64,000 bases of DNA from Lineus longissimus (GCF_910592395.1 NC_088315.1:16105808-16169807), one strand, 5' to 3'. Counted from the first letter of the stretch, positions 44,601 to 59,600 are shown. The notes: generated by a model from the sequence alone, not told the origin. A program made the numbers and translations.

Positions 44601-47600
44601 TCCTGCTAGTGTCTGATGGGCAAAAATGATAAAACTTGACTTATCAAATGATCGAACATTCAAAACAATGTGGACCATTTTGGGGTGATAGAAATTGACT
44701 TACCACAGGAACCTGCATTTGCAAGTAAAAACATCATACTTCATTAAAGTAAACCTATACTTAAAGTTCGATTCATCCCACTGAAATCCTGAAGCAACAT
44801 TGATACATGTACAGTAGCTTACATAAGAAAACAATAAAAGCAGTGTCCAAATCAGTTTGGAAAACACCAGAATCTGACTACGTAGTGGAATTTAGCTACT
44901 TCTGTGTTTGACCCTGCTGACAACAGTCCAAGTCACAAGTGACAAATGAGACACCCTTCTATTTCTCAATATCCCAGTCTTAGTTCTCTTCTGAATTTTG
45001 AAGGTTGAAAAAACATCCTGCAGTATATTTTGTAAATACCGGAACTCCCTGTGCATTCAATGCACATGTCTTTCATGTACATTGTCACAGTTTGGACCAA
45101 CAAGCATCATCTCATCAAAGAATTTTTAAGAATATATATGCGCACACTATCAACATTGTATATCACCGCCAAAACTTAACCAATAATATCGAATACAACT
45201 TTTGAGATTTCAACATGTGATGTGATTTTGGCCACTTGTGAAAAGCACTATGCAGTCAAATTCGACTATATCCAGGAAAAAAATGCTGAATTTCACTACA
45301 TAACTGAATTCTGATGTTTGCTAAACTGAAATAATACAGTGAGTGGCACTGGGCAAATACCAGTCGAAATGGTAATAATTGCATTTCGAAGGTGTGACCT
45401 AAAAAGAAACCGTGCAGGCAGAGAATGATTATAATATGTGTTTGAAGTGAACTTAGCATTGGTTTGGACGTGTGCTTTAAAGCAGATGTGAGTGTACATT
45501 AAGTTGATTAATTTGAGCCTTAGCTAAGCTACATGTATTGAGGCTGTCATGCTGTGGTGCGTGCATGTTGTGCGATAACTGAGAGTGATATGTACAAGTG
45601 AAACTAAAACAAAGAAAAGAAAGAATAGGATAGGATATATCTTTAGAGAAAAACTTTGATAGAATATTTAATAGAAATAAAGATAGAATATAGAAAAGTT
45701 TACGAGATATTTTAGATTGAGATATTCAGATAGATATTTGGTTTATTGTGTAAAGAAAGACTTGACATTTGAGAATATGATTTTATACAAAGGCTGCGAA
45801 GATGGTTCTGAAGTTGAAAGCCAGAGACAAGATTAGAAGTTGCAGACCCAAGATATTAGAACACAGTTTGACCATGCCACGTAGCATGCCTACTTGTAAA
45901 TATGATTTTCATGTTATGCTGCAGCAAGTGCTTCAACTCGTACAAATACATTTGACATGGCGACACAAAAAGCAAGACCGCTACAAAATACGAACATCAA
46001 TTCAAATAATACATGAAATTCCTATTACATCCTAAGTTTCAAACTATGGACAACCTGTAGCAGGTGTTTTGATATTTGAAAGAGTTCGTGCAAGAACTTG
46101 GTATATGCATTCGTTTAACTTTTGTAAAGTCGTACCAGATCACACAACATTCTGCTGAATAAAGCGTCCAATTCTTAAAGCATTATACTTTACGACTTCT
46201 TGCACATCATGTTACAGGCTTTTTTCAAACATTTTCAAAATTTAAGAACTTTAACAGCAGGTTGAGCAATGATTGTGATTCTAGTCAACAGAGGGCAGGC
46301 TGATGAACAAGATGGTACCAAATTCTCAATTTCACCAAAAGTAGCTTGCATGCACCCTTTTACTTGTACATTTATTCAGTTGTGAGTTGTCCCTCCACAG
46401 CTGATACAAAGGATGCTCACATCGATTTCAGAGTTTTTTGCATTTTAACACCTTGTTAGGGCAGATAGGAGGTATTTTTAACATCCTAATACAGACTTTA
46501 AAAAAACATTGTATGTCACGTACGCTGTACATCACAACAGAGAAGTTTTAGTGTCACAATACAGAATGAACACTACTACATTTTTCATCTAACACCTCAA
46601 GCAAGTTTTTTGCCATTAATTAGGTGCGATATCATTGGGATAGATATGAGAAAAACATGTACGGTTGTTTTGCCCTTTCTTGATAATAATGCCAATATCC
46701 CATGCCAGAAAAGTTCCCCGTTGTGCCCAAGTGTGTCAAAATGCCTCTGCATATTATTTGAATGAACTGTGCGAGTTTCACTGTAACTAGAACCAAGATG
46801 TAAACACTGCCAATGATCGACCATTGGTTTGGCTCTTGTCAATGTGAAAAACCTTCCCTCAATGCTCAAAGACAAGCTAGACACAAGAGCACCTACAGAG
46901 GACTGACCTATCTAGAGATGGATTATGCACAGGCCTAACAAAGTCCCTAAAAGACATATCATCATGACATGCCTGTATGGCTTTGAGCAAAAAAACTCTT
47001 GGTCTCTAGATTATCACTTGTCAGTAATTTTCGAATTGATTATTGCATAAAGTTTCTTCTGATTAGCAATTTCCTTTAATAGCTGGTATTGTCGGAGGAG
47101 TGCAGCCGTGAGTAAGAAAGGGGCGCTAAAACAAGTCGAGTTTATTAAGCGCTGGCCCAGCTGTACGACTCGTACAACCCCCTAATTTGCTTCGACAATA
47201 TTTTAGGATTAGAAAAAACTGCGAAAAAACTTTGTGACAAATGACATTTAAAGACATTTCATTGCAATATCAAGCAACAGGCTAAAGACAGCACAGTACG
47301 CCTTGTAACGACTTTAAACATACAATACGTACATATGTTGTGCAGTTAACAGAGATCAGAGCGGACATGTCACCTGGACAGACTATACAGACACATACAT
47401 TTAAGCTGTATATGCAGCAATTGGAACGCTTACTTACACCGTCAGTAGTTCGGTCCATAATGGACTGGAGGCAGAGGGGCTGAGGAAAATCAAGGTCAAA
47501 TAAAGTAACGAAAGGTCATACATAAAATGTTTGCCCTTTTAGAAAATTACTTACATTACAAGGCAACGATAGAAGGGTTTAGTTTTAAACAATTTAGAAA

Positions 47601-50600
47601 TCAAACAACACAATTGTCCTGCTTAGATACTGTAGTAAATTTTGTCACATTTTATAAAAGCTGTCAAAGTTTTTTTACCAAACAGTATTTTTTCAGCCAA
47701 CAATGATAACCACATGTGACATGATACCATGTCACTACCATCTCAAAATTTATTATTATATTAGGGATGCCAGCACCATGGCAGACACACCTAGCATACA
47801 GCATACTACCAGATTACCCACAGGATGCCAGTCATTAAGATCACAAAATGTTGTTTATATTTACAGGGATAACAGCATCATGGCAGAGATACCTAGCAAC
47901 AAGCAGAGGAATGACAAGATGCCACCAACTATCATAAAAATGTTGTCTATTTTTATACTGATACCAGCATCATGACAGAGGCATCGAGCGTCTAGCAACT
48001 GCATTACTACCAGAAGAACCAAAAGACGCGAGTCATTACCATCTCAAAATGTCTAATATATTTTCAGGGATACCAGCACCATGGCAGAGACACCGAGCGT
48101 CCAGCAGCTGCTTGACTATCAGACGAACCATCCGAACAAGTTGTTTCCCGATAGATCAGAATCACCGCAGAAAACCAAGGTCACACCAAGGTCAAAGCAA
48201 CTACGGTACTTCCAGAAGCAAAATCCGGGTAAGCTGTTCCCAGGACCATCTGCCACACCTGACACTTCAGCTGAGACGCCGACTAAGCGGTTATTGTATT
48301 ACCAGAGAGAAAATCCCAACAAGTTGTTTGCCGGCCCAACTGATTCCTCAGTTCAACTTGCAGAACATGCACGAGAAGGACCAATATCGAATCGCACGCA
48401 ACTTCCAAGTAAGAGTTCAGAAGCCCCTTTGACAGTACGTCAATCATTGGATGAACTTATCATCAAACCAGTCCTAACCCCAGCAAAGTCCCCAGGGAGC
48501 AAGGACCGAGACTTGTTTAAGAAAACTGGTATCAAATTGAAGCCACAGCAAATTCCCATCTGGTCGCCCTCGAAACCTGACTCCATCCTCCTCTACAAGC
48601 CATCGAGAGGAGATGACTTGGAGAAACTCAAGAGGGTGGCTGATGATGCCATTGGCAAATGGTATCCAGGCAATTCTCAAATATCAGCAATCACTACAAC
48701 CGATAGACATCCTAAGCCTTTAACGGAATGGAAGGAGGATGACCCGCATGGGTTATCAGTCCTGTTCATACCAAAAGGTGCTCTGGATCTGAAGGTCGAG
48801 GTGCAACATCACAACCGCTACTTGGATATAGATTTGAAATGGATGATACCAATCAAAGCCACGCAATCAATGAAGGTGTCACAATTGAAACAGGAGATCG
48901 AAAAGATAGAGGGTTTCCCTGTAAAGCAACAGGACCTTCTATTCAAGGATCGTTGCCTACAAAACAAGGAACGGTTATACACCTACCGCTTAAACAACCA
49001 CGAACCTATTGAGTTGATCCTGCAACCACAGTTTGACTTGAGCATAACTGTTCAGACATTCTGGAAGAAGGATTACACGCTACGGCTCGATAGGTGTGTC
49101 AGAGTGAAGGAAGTCATAGGTGCTACATTGTGGGAGTTGTTCATGGACAAAGGAAGCAAACAGACAGTGTTTTTGGTTAAGTCATTAGTCCGTCAGAACA
49201 TCCTTTGTTTGGATTACCAAGGCTGCATTTTGCCAAACTTGAATGGTCTCATGTTGCACAAAGTGCAGAATGGGAGCTTCTTGAACCTCTGGCCAGTGAA
49301 CAGAGACTCCAATGTCATGTCTCAACTTGTTGAACTCAAAATGGATTACGAGGGCCGGCATGAGTTTCAGGTGCCTGTGGCGCCATCAGATACCTGGGTG
49401 GTTGTTGCCATGAAAGCGTTCAAGGTCACTAGAATTCCCATCGATATGATGAAACTCATCACCAAGAAGGGTCCAGTCGACCTTAATGCATCCGTCGGAT
49501 TCACACAGACTAACAAACACCATGTGACTATTGTAGTTAATGAACAGTTCGATAGGTGGAGCTATCAGTACCACCAAGTGAAAATCTGCTATCGAGGAAT
49601 AAAGAGACACCTGCATTTCAATGTGTTAGACACTGTTGCAGATATCAAGCATTGTTTAGCATGCACAGGGTTTCATCAGGCCAAGTATTACACATTCTTT
49701 GTTGGTCAGATTCCCCTAAAAGAAAATACAGTCATCTCAGGACTTGATCTCAAAAAAGGCGATATAATCGAATTAGAGTTGGAGGTTTTCCCATTCTTTG
49801 TTCACCTTCAGGGTAAGGAGTACACCTTGCTGGAGGAGCATCAGCTAACAACCTTAGATAAATTCCAGAAGGGTGTATTTCAACAGATCAACAGGCAGGA
49901 GAATATCGAAAATGTCCTCGTTCACTGTGGTCAAATTCTTCGAAACGATTCAACATCACTTTTTACGACAACCATAGGGGTGAACTCGGTCTTCTTCATT
50001 GACATTGAAAGTCAGTGTCACAATTTGGAGTTCAGAAGACCAGATCATAAGAAGTTTTATCTGACTCTACCAAAGCCTGCAAATGGAGAAATAATTTGGG
50101 ACATCGTGAAGAAATGCAAATATCTGTATGACAACAGTAAGTATGCAGTTGTACTGTTACTTAACTGGTTACTGACGCCACGAGAAAAGGAAGCAAATTG
50201 TCTGACAATGTTGCAGGATCCGCATACACGGCCACGCAGGAAAGATCCACTCCAACCGAAGCGAATTGCACAACATATCTGGGAGGAGTTCAAGAAGGAT
50301 TTATCCAAGTCAAAGCGGCCAAAGGAAAAGCTGAATAGCGATGGCCTTCCAGTTATCCTTGACCCAGATGAGGAGTTGAGGAATAGGAAGCTGAAAGAAT
50401 GGCCATTCGAGACAGCACAGCCAAGGTGGGTCAAATTCCCTGCTCTGCCCTCGCAGACTGGATCACTCAACGATACGCAGAAAAGGATCCAGGATGAGGA
50501 GTATGCCAAGAAGCTGTTTGAACAGCAGAGTAAGAAGAGGAGAAAGGTACACATGTATGATAAATCTCTCCAGGTAGACATGGACAAGGTTGAAGAGCAG

Positions 50601-53600
50601 GAGGATAGACGTCGTAGGAAGGCAAAGAAAATTAAAGAAGACTCCGGTCTTGGTCAAATGCAACGCCTGTTCACGACAAGAGAAGAGAGGGAGGCATTTG
50701 AGCGTGCCCAGCTGGAGGCCCAGGGACTGCTGGAGGAAGAGGAGGAGGAAGAGGAAGGAGACAAGGAGGAGGGAGATGGAGAGGGAGTCGGAGATGGAGA
50801 GGCAGAGGGAGAGGCAGTGGCAGAGGCAGAGGCAGAGGAGGGTGAGAAAAGAGAGGAAGAAAAATTTCCCTTAAAAGATGAAGTGGCTGCAACAGAAGAT
50901 GAAGGTGAAGAGGGTCCAAAAGCATCCGAAAACAATGGTGAAAATGAATCACAACAAAATGGGGCTGAGGGAAATCACCAAGATGGGGCTGAGGAAGAAA
51001 AAGCTCAAGTAGATGAGTCCACAGTAGAGGCTCAAGGTGAAGGTCAACGGAAAGCACCCAATGAGAAGGTGGTAAATGTTGAAGATGAAACTCAACGAGA
51101 AGAGGCTGGCGGAGAAGGATCACAAACTCATGAAGATGAAGAGACTCCAGAAGAGTCTCCACCAAAAGAGAGGGAGGTTGACGATTTTGGGAGACCGGTA
51201 CCGACAACAGAGGGAGAACCCGAGCCACGGGTAATGAGGCAACGAGACGCACCTGTTGAGAGGCAACCACCTGCAACGAGTCGCGGACTTGATGAAGAGG
51301 ACTCGCAGGTTAAACGAGAGGTCGACGAAACTGGCCGACAAGCGCCCACGAGGGATGGAAAACCTGAGGAGAGAAAACCCCAGCAGAAGAGAGTGAGAAT
51401 TGAGCCACGTAATGAGAGGGGAGAGGGTGTGAAAAGAGACATGCCTGAGGAGGACAATGATGAGGAAGGGCCTGCAGGTGATTTAGACCTTCCGAGGAAG
51501 TCGATCAGTGCAGACACTTTACTAGCGATACAAAAGAAGCTACGGAAACGAAGACAGACATTGGGTTTGGTTCTCCATGATTCCGAGTTCAGTGAAGATG
51601 TTGGCAAAGAGTATGAACAGAAGGACAAGATGGTTGTCGATCGGAGCCAGGTGACATCGGAAGATGACAGAACATCTTTTGTTAGGATACTCTACCCACG
51701 GCGTATCAGAGCAGCTATTTATGAAGAACTCGATGCTGAACCTGCTAAACCAAGAAAAGGAAAAAAGACTAACAAGAAAGTAAAGTTTGTGGATGAAGAT
51801 GAGAAAAGAGGGTATTGGCGGCCTATCTTGCCGATCGTGAATTACCATGATCATCCAATTTGGGAGTACCGTCCATCCTTTCAGGTACAACTTGAGTTGA
51901 AAGAGCAGGCTGCGAATGATTTGGAAAAGCAACAGCACGCTGAGCAGCTACTAAAAGAAGCTCAGGAGAAGAAGGAAAATGCCCGGAAACCGGCAAAGAA
52001 AAAAACACCTGTAGCAAAGGAGGACAAAGCAATATATGGTTTGACGACTGAAGAGAAGGAGACGGAGAAGCCACGTACAAGAGGTAGCGATGTGAGCCAA
52101 CCAGCTAAAAAGACAACACACAAAGAAGAGGAAACCGAAAGTGTGACGGTGAGCTTAGATAAGCCTGGCCGCAGTGATTATAAAAAGCTCAAAGAAAACG
52201 AGAAACGACAATGGATGGACATTGAAGAGGTTCCCAAGTATGATCGAAAGAAAGCTCGGGAACGACAACAGCAAAACAAGAGGGAGTCGCAACGTCCGTC
52301 AAGGAGTGGAGGGAAGACCACTGCTAATGGAGAGCCAGAGCAAACTGATGATCAACCTCGAAGCGTTGAACCAAATGCGCCAAATGATACGGAGGCAGAG
52401 AAGACTGGTGAAAATGATAAGACAAATTCTCAAAGCAAACTTTAAGAGGGCCCCGAAGACCAACATGCAAGGGGTACTGCTAAATAGTCATAATGGCGAA
52501 ACTTCTTCGTTAAGGGCAAGAGGATAGTTGAGTCCTTAGACACAGTTTTCAAAGGGTGTGCACATGATGCATATCAAACTGGGGTTTTAAAGCTTCAGTC
52601 ACTGCAGCACAGTATGCAGTGACCTAAAGAAACACTAGACATTTTCGTACATGACTCTAAGGAGACACAGAATATCAATTGTGGTCTCTTTAGAAAAGGC
52701 CTACAAAGAGTGTTTTGAATTCTGGTGCTAAGAGGACAACTGAAGTATCTGTGATAACACAATTTATAGTGAGTTGTGGCAAATTTAACATTTTGGGCAA
52801 AACTAATATGGTACCGTGTGACGAATCGATATTGATTTTAGTGTGAAGTAACAAAATTTGTGACGTGTCCATATCCAAAATCAACTCAGCTACATCAAAA
52901 CGAGGTACAATTTGCCGACTAGGAAAAAATAGCAGCCTTGAACGATTTGCACTATTTTTGTGTTTACGTTTCTCAAGAGTGAGAGACTGTTGAAGTGTTT
53001 GTTTTGGTGAAATAGGCTAAGCTGATAATATGATTATGTGTGTGATAAAAAAACCAAAGTGGTGAAATTTAGTCCTTTTCTCTCTCAATACTAATACTAC
53101 ACTTGGAGGGGTCTATAATTATTAAACAAATCAAATTTAGGCCTTGTTACTTCTAAAAAAAGTGTAATGAAAAAAAATGTGAAAATTTCTGTCGAATAAA
53201 ATGAAAAGTGCAGGCAGGTTAATACTGAAAATATCAAGGGATAAATTAATGTGAATCGCCAAATTTCTGCGCCTCTGTATTTTAGCGATTTTCAAAAAAT
53301 TCTTAAATTTCTGAATTTCCATGATATTTGATATCGCCGATTACCAAATGTGTTATGGTTTCCCAAATCAAATATGCTTTCGGGAATTTATATTTTTGCC
53401 AATCCAGGTTATTTTCGCAAAAATTCGGCGGTTAATGGTACATGTATTATGGCACAGAAATGTGAACAATAGTTCTCAGAAAAATGACACTTTCATCAGA
53501 TATGTTTTAAAAGACACGATGACCTATAACTCCAAGTCGTAAGACTAATTGATGGACCACACTTTAGCATGTGGTGACAGACGCGAATGCAGACGATCTA

Positions 53601-56600
53601 ATCTTCAACTTACCTCAAGTGGTTCGTCGTTCCTAAACCAGTTGACGTGCGCCCTCGGGTCAGACACACTGCACTCCAAGGTCACCTCCTTCTTCTTGAC
53701 GCATTGTACCTGATCGGGCAGCGCCATGTTGAAGCGGTATTTCTGAGCTTTCTCTGTAATGCAAACAGGAGCGATGTCACTGGCAAATATTCAAAAAAAT
53801 TATTGAAAATGATTGTAGATGTGATATTTTCCAAACACCAGGGTTGCCTTTAACCCTTAAAGGGACAACTTGGGCGTGGGATTCACCTGATCAGGAGGAT
53901 AATACCCCTGGTTTCCACCATGCACTGACACTTGTAATACCAAGTAAGTGCTGACGATTATAATGATTTTCACGATTGTTGCAAGGCAGTTTCGTACGGC
54001 TTTTATATTTCAGACAGGTATATGGTAACACCCTGTTCTACTGCATTGTTTTTTTAAAGAGTTTTTTAGTTATACTGATTGGAGAAGTCACGGTTCTATT
54101 GGAAGCCGTTTTTGTGAGGAAAAACAATCTCATGCTCAAGTTGTCCCTTTAAAGTGTCAAGTGACGTTGGTCTAATTTACATAAAACCGCCAAAACAAAA
54201 GCGCAAGTGGTTGCTTTAAACTTTTAAAAGTGAACTCTAATATTATGGTGATTCCATCTTAATAGTCAGGTGACATCTATTTCAGTATGAAGTAATGGGT
54301 TTTTAGTTAAATGTTATTCAGCAGAAATTACTTACTGGTTAATGAACTGAAAATAATTTCTTAATTGATACATACTTGTCATGTTGTACCATTAAAGTCA
54401 CCATTGATTCGACTGTGATAATTGATTTTCAGCACTAATCAGCATTATACCCGAGATATTGAACAAAACACGTTGTAATTACTGTTTCTGATTTTCATTA
54501 ATAAATACCATTATTTAATATTTTTCTCTTATACATTTTTCACAACTGAACCGGCTTACTTCAAATACCCAACGGCAAAAGAAAACAGGAAGTATATTGA
54601 CATAGAAAGGTTCCTTTTAAGCTTGAAAAATTAAAGCTCTTTCACAAAACAGGGCGCATTCTGAAAAAAATTCCAACCAGACATAATTTTTGAAGCTTTC
54701 CAAGCCATATTTTTGCTGTGACATGGTCTTAATGGTCTTATCCTCATAGACATGATCTACATGTATAGGTGAGAGTGACTGTGCTCGAGAAATATGGAAA
54801 AATGTCATAGATACACTCTTCCAGGCAGAACTACAGCAATTTATATGATCCTTTGAATTTTAAAATGGCGCTTTTGCTTTTTGAAGAGCAAAGAACAATT
54901 TAGCAAGTCATTTCAACAAAAGAGTCAAATTTGTTGATTTCTTTTTTCAATCCAGAAAAACAAATCTGGAAAACTATCACTTATCAAACTTCACCCACCA
55001 TTCAGCCTCTAAGTGTTTGAAGTAAGCCATGTTCTATTATACAAAGAAAATGTCAAATGACTTCACAAACAGACAAAATTTCTCTGATGAAATAAACACA
55101 AATGAAAACCAGCTAACAAGAATGAGGAAAATATTTTGCTTTAGACGCAACGCGATCAGAAGCTGTTGAACGTGTGCTTTGCCACATCAAGGGACGCCAT
55201 CTAGTGGCTGAGGTGTGAATTAGAATAACTGGCAGGTGGCAGTGACAAGCCCGGTGAATCGTGTCATGAACTCCAAGCGTCATGAGGCAAGTCCAAGTTC
55301 CGAGCATCTGGTATTCCTTAGTGTAGAGTCTCTAGAGCGTTTCTTGCAAAATTGCACAGGCTGGTCATTTGCATTCCGAGCTTAGAGTAACTGGGCACTG
55401 AATAATTTTACACGTCATATTTTGTCTCACACAGCCTGAAGAAATGGGATGTTGCAAAGTTGGAGAGCCACCTTTAATATGAAAATGTGATTTTAATGTA
55501 TCCCAAACACCTCCTGGTGATCTGAATGCAAAAGTTGAATAAAAAGATTCATGCATCTTGAATTCAAGGGATTGCTGTTTTCCTAAAACAGGCCATCGAT
55601 GGCTCGACAAACAGGAAGATCAGCTAAAAGGCTCAGAACTTGGACCTGCCTCATAATGCCCGCAGTTCAGGATGCCGATTCCTCGGGTGTCCGTTAATGA
55701 TGCTAAATTTAAGGTTATTACGGACCACGGCTGGCCCGATGGCCACATTTGAATGCCCTGAGAAGATTGTGGCTGGTTCACCGAGAGCCCTAGCAGTATT
55801 TGTAACCACTGTGTGATTGAGTGCAGTAACCACTGTCCGAACGATTTCGCACATGAAAATGCATACAGGGACGTACATATGCTTACCTGAACTTGAACCC
55901 GGTAAAGTTAGTGAATTTTTACTTTCCCATTCCAAGAACCAATCCGGCTAGATTACGTTGAGGGGTTATGTGCTACAGGTTAAAATACCCTGCTGCAAGT
56001 TTCATACAAATATACGGTGCTTTGACTGTGTCTGGGCAACTTGAAGGGGAAATTGCAAAATTTTTACAATGGTGTAGGCCGAATGCCTTAAAATTCATCA
56101 AGAATATGTACTTACGTTCCACATTAAGCCAGGCCTGCGTCGGGACATCGTTACATTTACAGATATATCGACCAGCGTCGGACATATCAATCTTCTTGAC
56201 AGTCAAAGTATATATGTCCCCTTCGACCTCAAAATCGTACTTATGACTGTGGAAGATCTCCAGTTTGTTCTTGTACCACCGATATTTTGCGTTTGGTTTG
56301 CAGAATTTCGCGCGGAAGACGACCTGTTTCTTTCCCTCCATGACCTTTTGGTCTTTGAGGTCCTCGATCCATGTGTCGGGTTCCTAATGGGAAGGTGGAT
56401 GGTGGAGAAATTAGGGGACATTCATGGAGGGGCGCTTGTATACCATATGACCAGTCATAGACCTAGCTTGGTTCAGTGGCAGCGGACAAAGTGTAGCAAG
56501 CAGGGCCAAATAAAGATATCACTCACAAAGAAATGCCCAAACACCATTCTTGTATCTCAGGTAAAAAGTTTTGCCTAGAGTCTATGACTAGTCACATAAT

Positions 56601-59600
56601 CACACACAAGCCGATGCAAATTAACATGACAAATCAAATATTGGTAGTGTGCTGGCTAAATCAAAATGGTCATTAAACGTAAACTGGGTGAATCGGACTG
56701 AACAGGAGAAGTTCCGTCTTTACATTTGAAACACGATTTACACATCTAACTTTACAGGACTTCCTATACACAGCAATAACTTCAAGGAAAAGAAGCTTCT
56801 GTTTCGAATGTCCATCACATTCACTTAAATTTGATCATTGCCACAGGTGTCCTTAACTTGGTCAAACTTTGAAACTTTATCATTTTTTTTGCAAAACACA
56901 ACACTTACACACAAAATAGCAAGAATTGATAAAGATATATTATCAATTCTTGAAGATACATATGTATTGACATTACCAGATGATTCAGCTCATATGCCAA
57001 TCTCACTTTGATCTCAACTTAATCAAATCTCTGAACAGCACTCTTATCGGCACAATGATGGAAGTTTATATGGTACATTTCCAAAACTGGTCAAAGCACT
57101 TAAGCATCAGGAAATTCCCCACAGGACGTGAAGGAGTGAGTCCCAGGTGCTCAATTAGCATTGGAGATAAAATGCCAGTGCTACCTCGATCTACTAAGAA
57201 TTATCTACTTCCGTTGATTTCATTTTCAATAGTAGCATAAGGTTAATGCTATGAATGTTGATTGAGCAACCAAGCCTCTGCTTACAGCATCACTTAAACT
57301 GTGAACTTGTAATTAGAAGCATTAACGAATTCACTTCATCATGTGGCATCAAGTCAATACAAACTCGCAGGCAATAAACAATGTAAAAGACAACGTCACA
57401 GATAAAAATCCAATTGTTTTGCCAAGCGTGATGTGAACAACGATATTGGGCGGCATAATGAATACTTACCTTGGACAGCACGTCAAAGCTCGGAGAAGCA
57501 TTGGATAGAGTCAATAATTGATACGGCTGATATGAATTGAAGTACAGCAAATGCTTTTACTTCAATTTTGTACAGAAAAGCTTCGTGTAAATGTACATGG
57601 AGTTTTAGAAAAAAGCATTTGCTAGTCTTTATTCATATCACTCATGGTCTTATTTATTCTTGATTGTCTTGATATGTGATGCGTTGGCGATGACAGAATG
57701 GAAACAATTATCTAGATCGCATGTGTACACACGGTTTGTTTTTGGTAAACAATCATCACAGAAAATGATTTTGATTGGAAAATCTAAACATTTAAAGAGA
57801 CGATTGGGGGGTGAAATATTTGGCTGACCCAGACCAGGGGTGACCCTCATCATCAGTTTTTTTTACCAAATAATGAGCTGAATAAGATGTTAAAGAAACA
57901 TGGACACCTATTTAGTTCACGTTTTTATGCTTTGGCGTGTAAACTTGTCTATTTTCACTTTTCATTTGACATTAAGAATACGTTGTTATCATACAGTATT
58001 CATGTCCAAAAGCATGTGTATAAACTGCTAGGCTACACTGGGCCATCAATCTCTAGCTGTGGGTCAGCCAATATTTTTCAATTGTTTGCAAATTTGGAGT
58101 AAAAACTTTTCTATGTTTCTGTTTTTCTACAGAGAATTCAAAGCACGTCCACTTTCCAAAACTATAACCAAAGAACTGAAAAACAGCACACACGCTATCT
58201 CGAGACAAATGTTCAATGCATTCACTGCACAGCATCCAGGAGGATGAGGATAGATACATTATGCAAATGTTTAATGGTGTTTAGAAGTAAGAGCATAACA
58301 AATGAAATATTTACAACACAGGATTCTTCTTACTATAATTCAGTCAAGGTTCTTAAAAATGTTTTTTGATTCTGCTGGACACACCTTCAAGTAATCTTAA
58401 GCTTCTGTCGCACTTTTTTTAATACCTCCCATGAAGAATGTCCCTGCGAAAAATCAAAACAGCTATTGAAATGCTTCCATCTAAAAAGCACGCAAGGCCG
58501 ACCAATGACATAGCGCTGGTACGGGTTAGGACAACAGTCCCAAATTCTAGACATTGAGCATAATTTTGAAAAATTTGGTGCTAAGGGCCTGCGATAAAAA
58601 TCACAACGAAGATCCACAAAAAATCGCTTATCTGCTTGTAAAACTGGTTATCGGTTGGGTAAATATTTGTTAAAAGTCGCAACAATCAATTTCTTGCCAC
58701 AGGTGCCTGCGATGACCCCCAAAAACAAGAGTTTTGTCTCATGCATGCAATGGCTATTGCACAATGCTGCGACAAAAATATCTCTTCTGTGCTGCACTTT
58801 AATTAATAGTCTGAATGTTTGGACAAAGTTGGTGTAACTCTCCGATTTTAGAGAAATAAAATTTGCATAATGTATCAATTTGCATGATAGCTGCACACCA
58901 CAACATGCATTCAGAATCAGCTGAGCCATCTTGCAAACTTTGAATCCAAAACCAACATTTGTATATGTTTTTATAGAACAGTTGCAAGATGCAAGACATT
59001 GGACAAGACCAGTATAAAACAAATTGAGAAATTACTTTGAATCTAGATCATCATTCTCAGAAATAAGTTTATTGTAACTTTTGAGTGAACCCAAAAATCC
59101 TGTCAACTGAGCCTACGGAAAGAATATTTAATTGCTCAACTGCATCCTAGATGGCAGCACTGAAAAGAGAAAGTTTTGGCCACCTAGGAGCTTCAAAGTG
59201 GAATAAAATAATTCGAGTTTGTATGGGATATTCTTGTGATCAAAGTTAATATATTCGGTAAACCTCTACTGATGGTGGGCGATCTGTTCGCCTATAATTC
59301 ATCATAATAAAAGCATTTTCACCATTTTCACCAATACAGCTTTTTTGAATTAGTCCACGGCCTATAAAGGTTTTTCAAAAGCTTAACAAGCTTTCTTTCT
59401 AAGTGTGAAAAATTACAAGATATCAACACAAATGAATCGATCATTAAAAGTTCTTGGAATATGTAGAAAGGGTTTTGTTCTCAAAGTTACTGGTCTTGTC
59501 AATATCTTTAATTATACGCTGAGGATGAGGTCGAATGCTGATAGAGACAACATAATATCAAACATTCATAAAGACTAAGAATGTGAAAGCCAAACAACAT

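Noticed and set aside
50590-51276. Open frames on both strands over the Glu-rich part of the nested gene
   Set aside because: Shadow frames caused by biased codon content of the GAG/GAA-rich repeat.
48081-52445. Polyubiquitin or ubiquitin-ribosomal fusion
   Set aside because: The folds are only distantly ubiquitin-like, none ends in the diGly cleavage motif, and the tail is not ribosomal.
55886-55950. Extra twitchin exon with a good donor near 55888
   Set aside because: The best version is 61 nt and would break the phase between the Ig exons at 56116 and 53753; its acceptor is weak.
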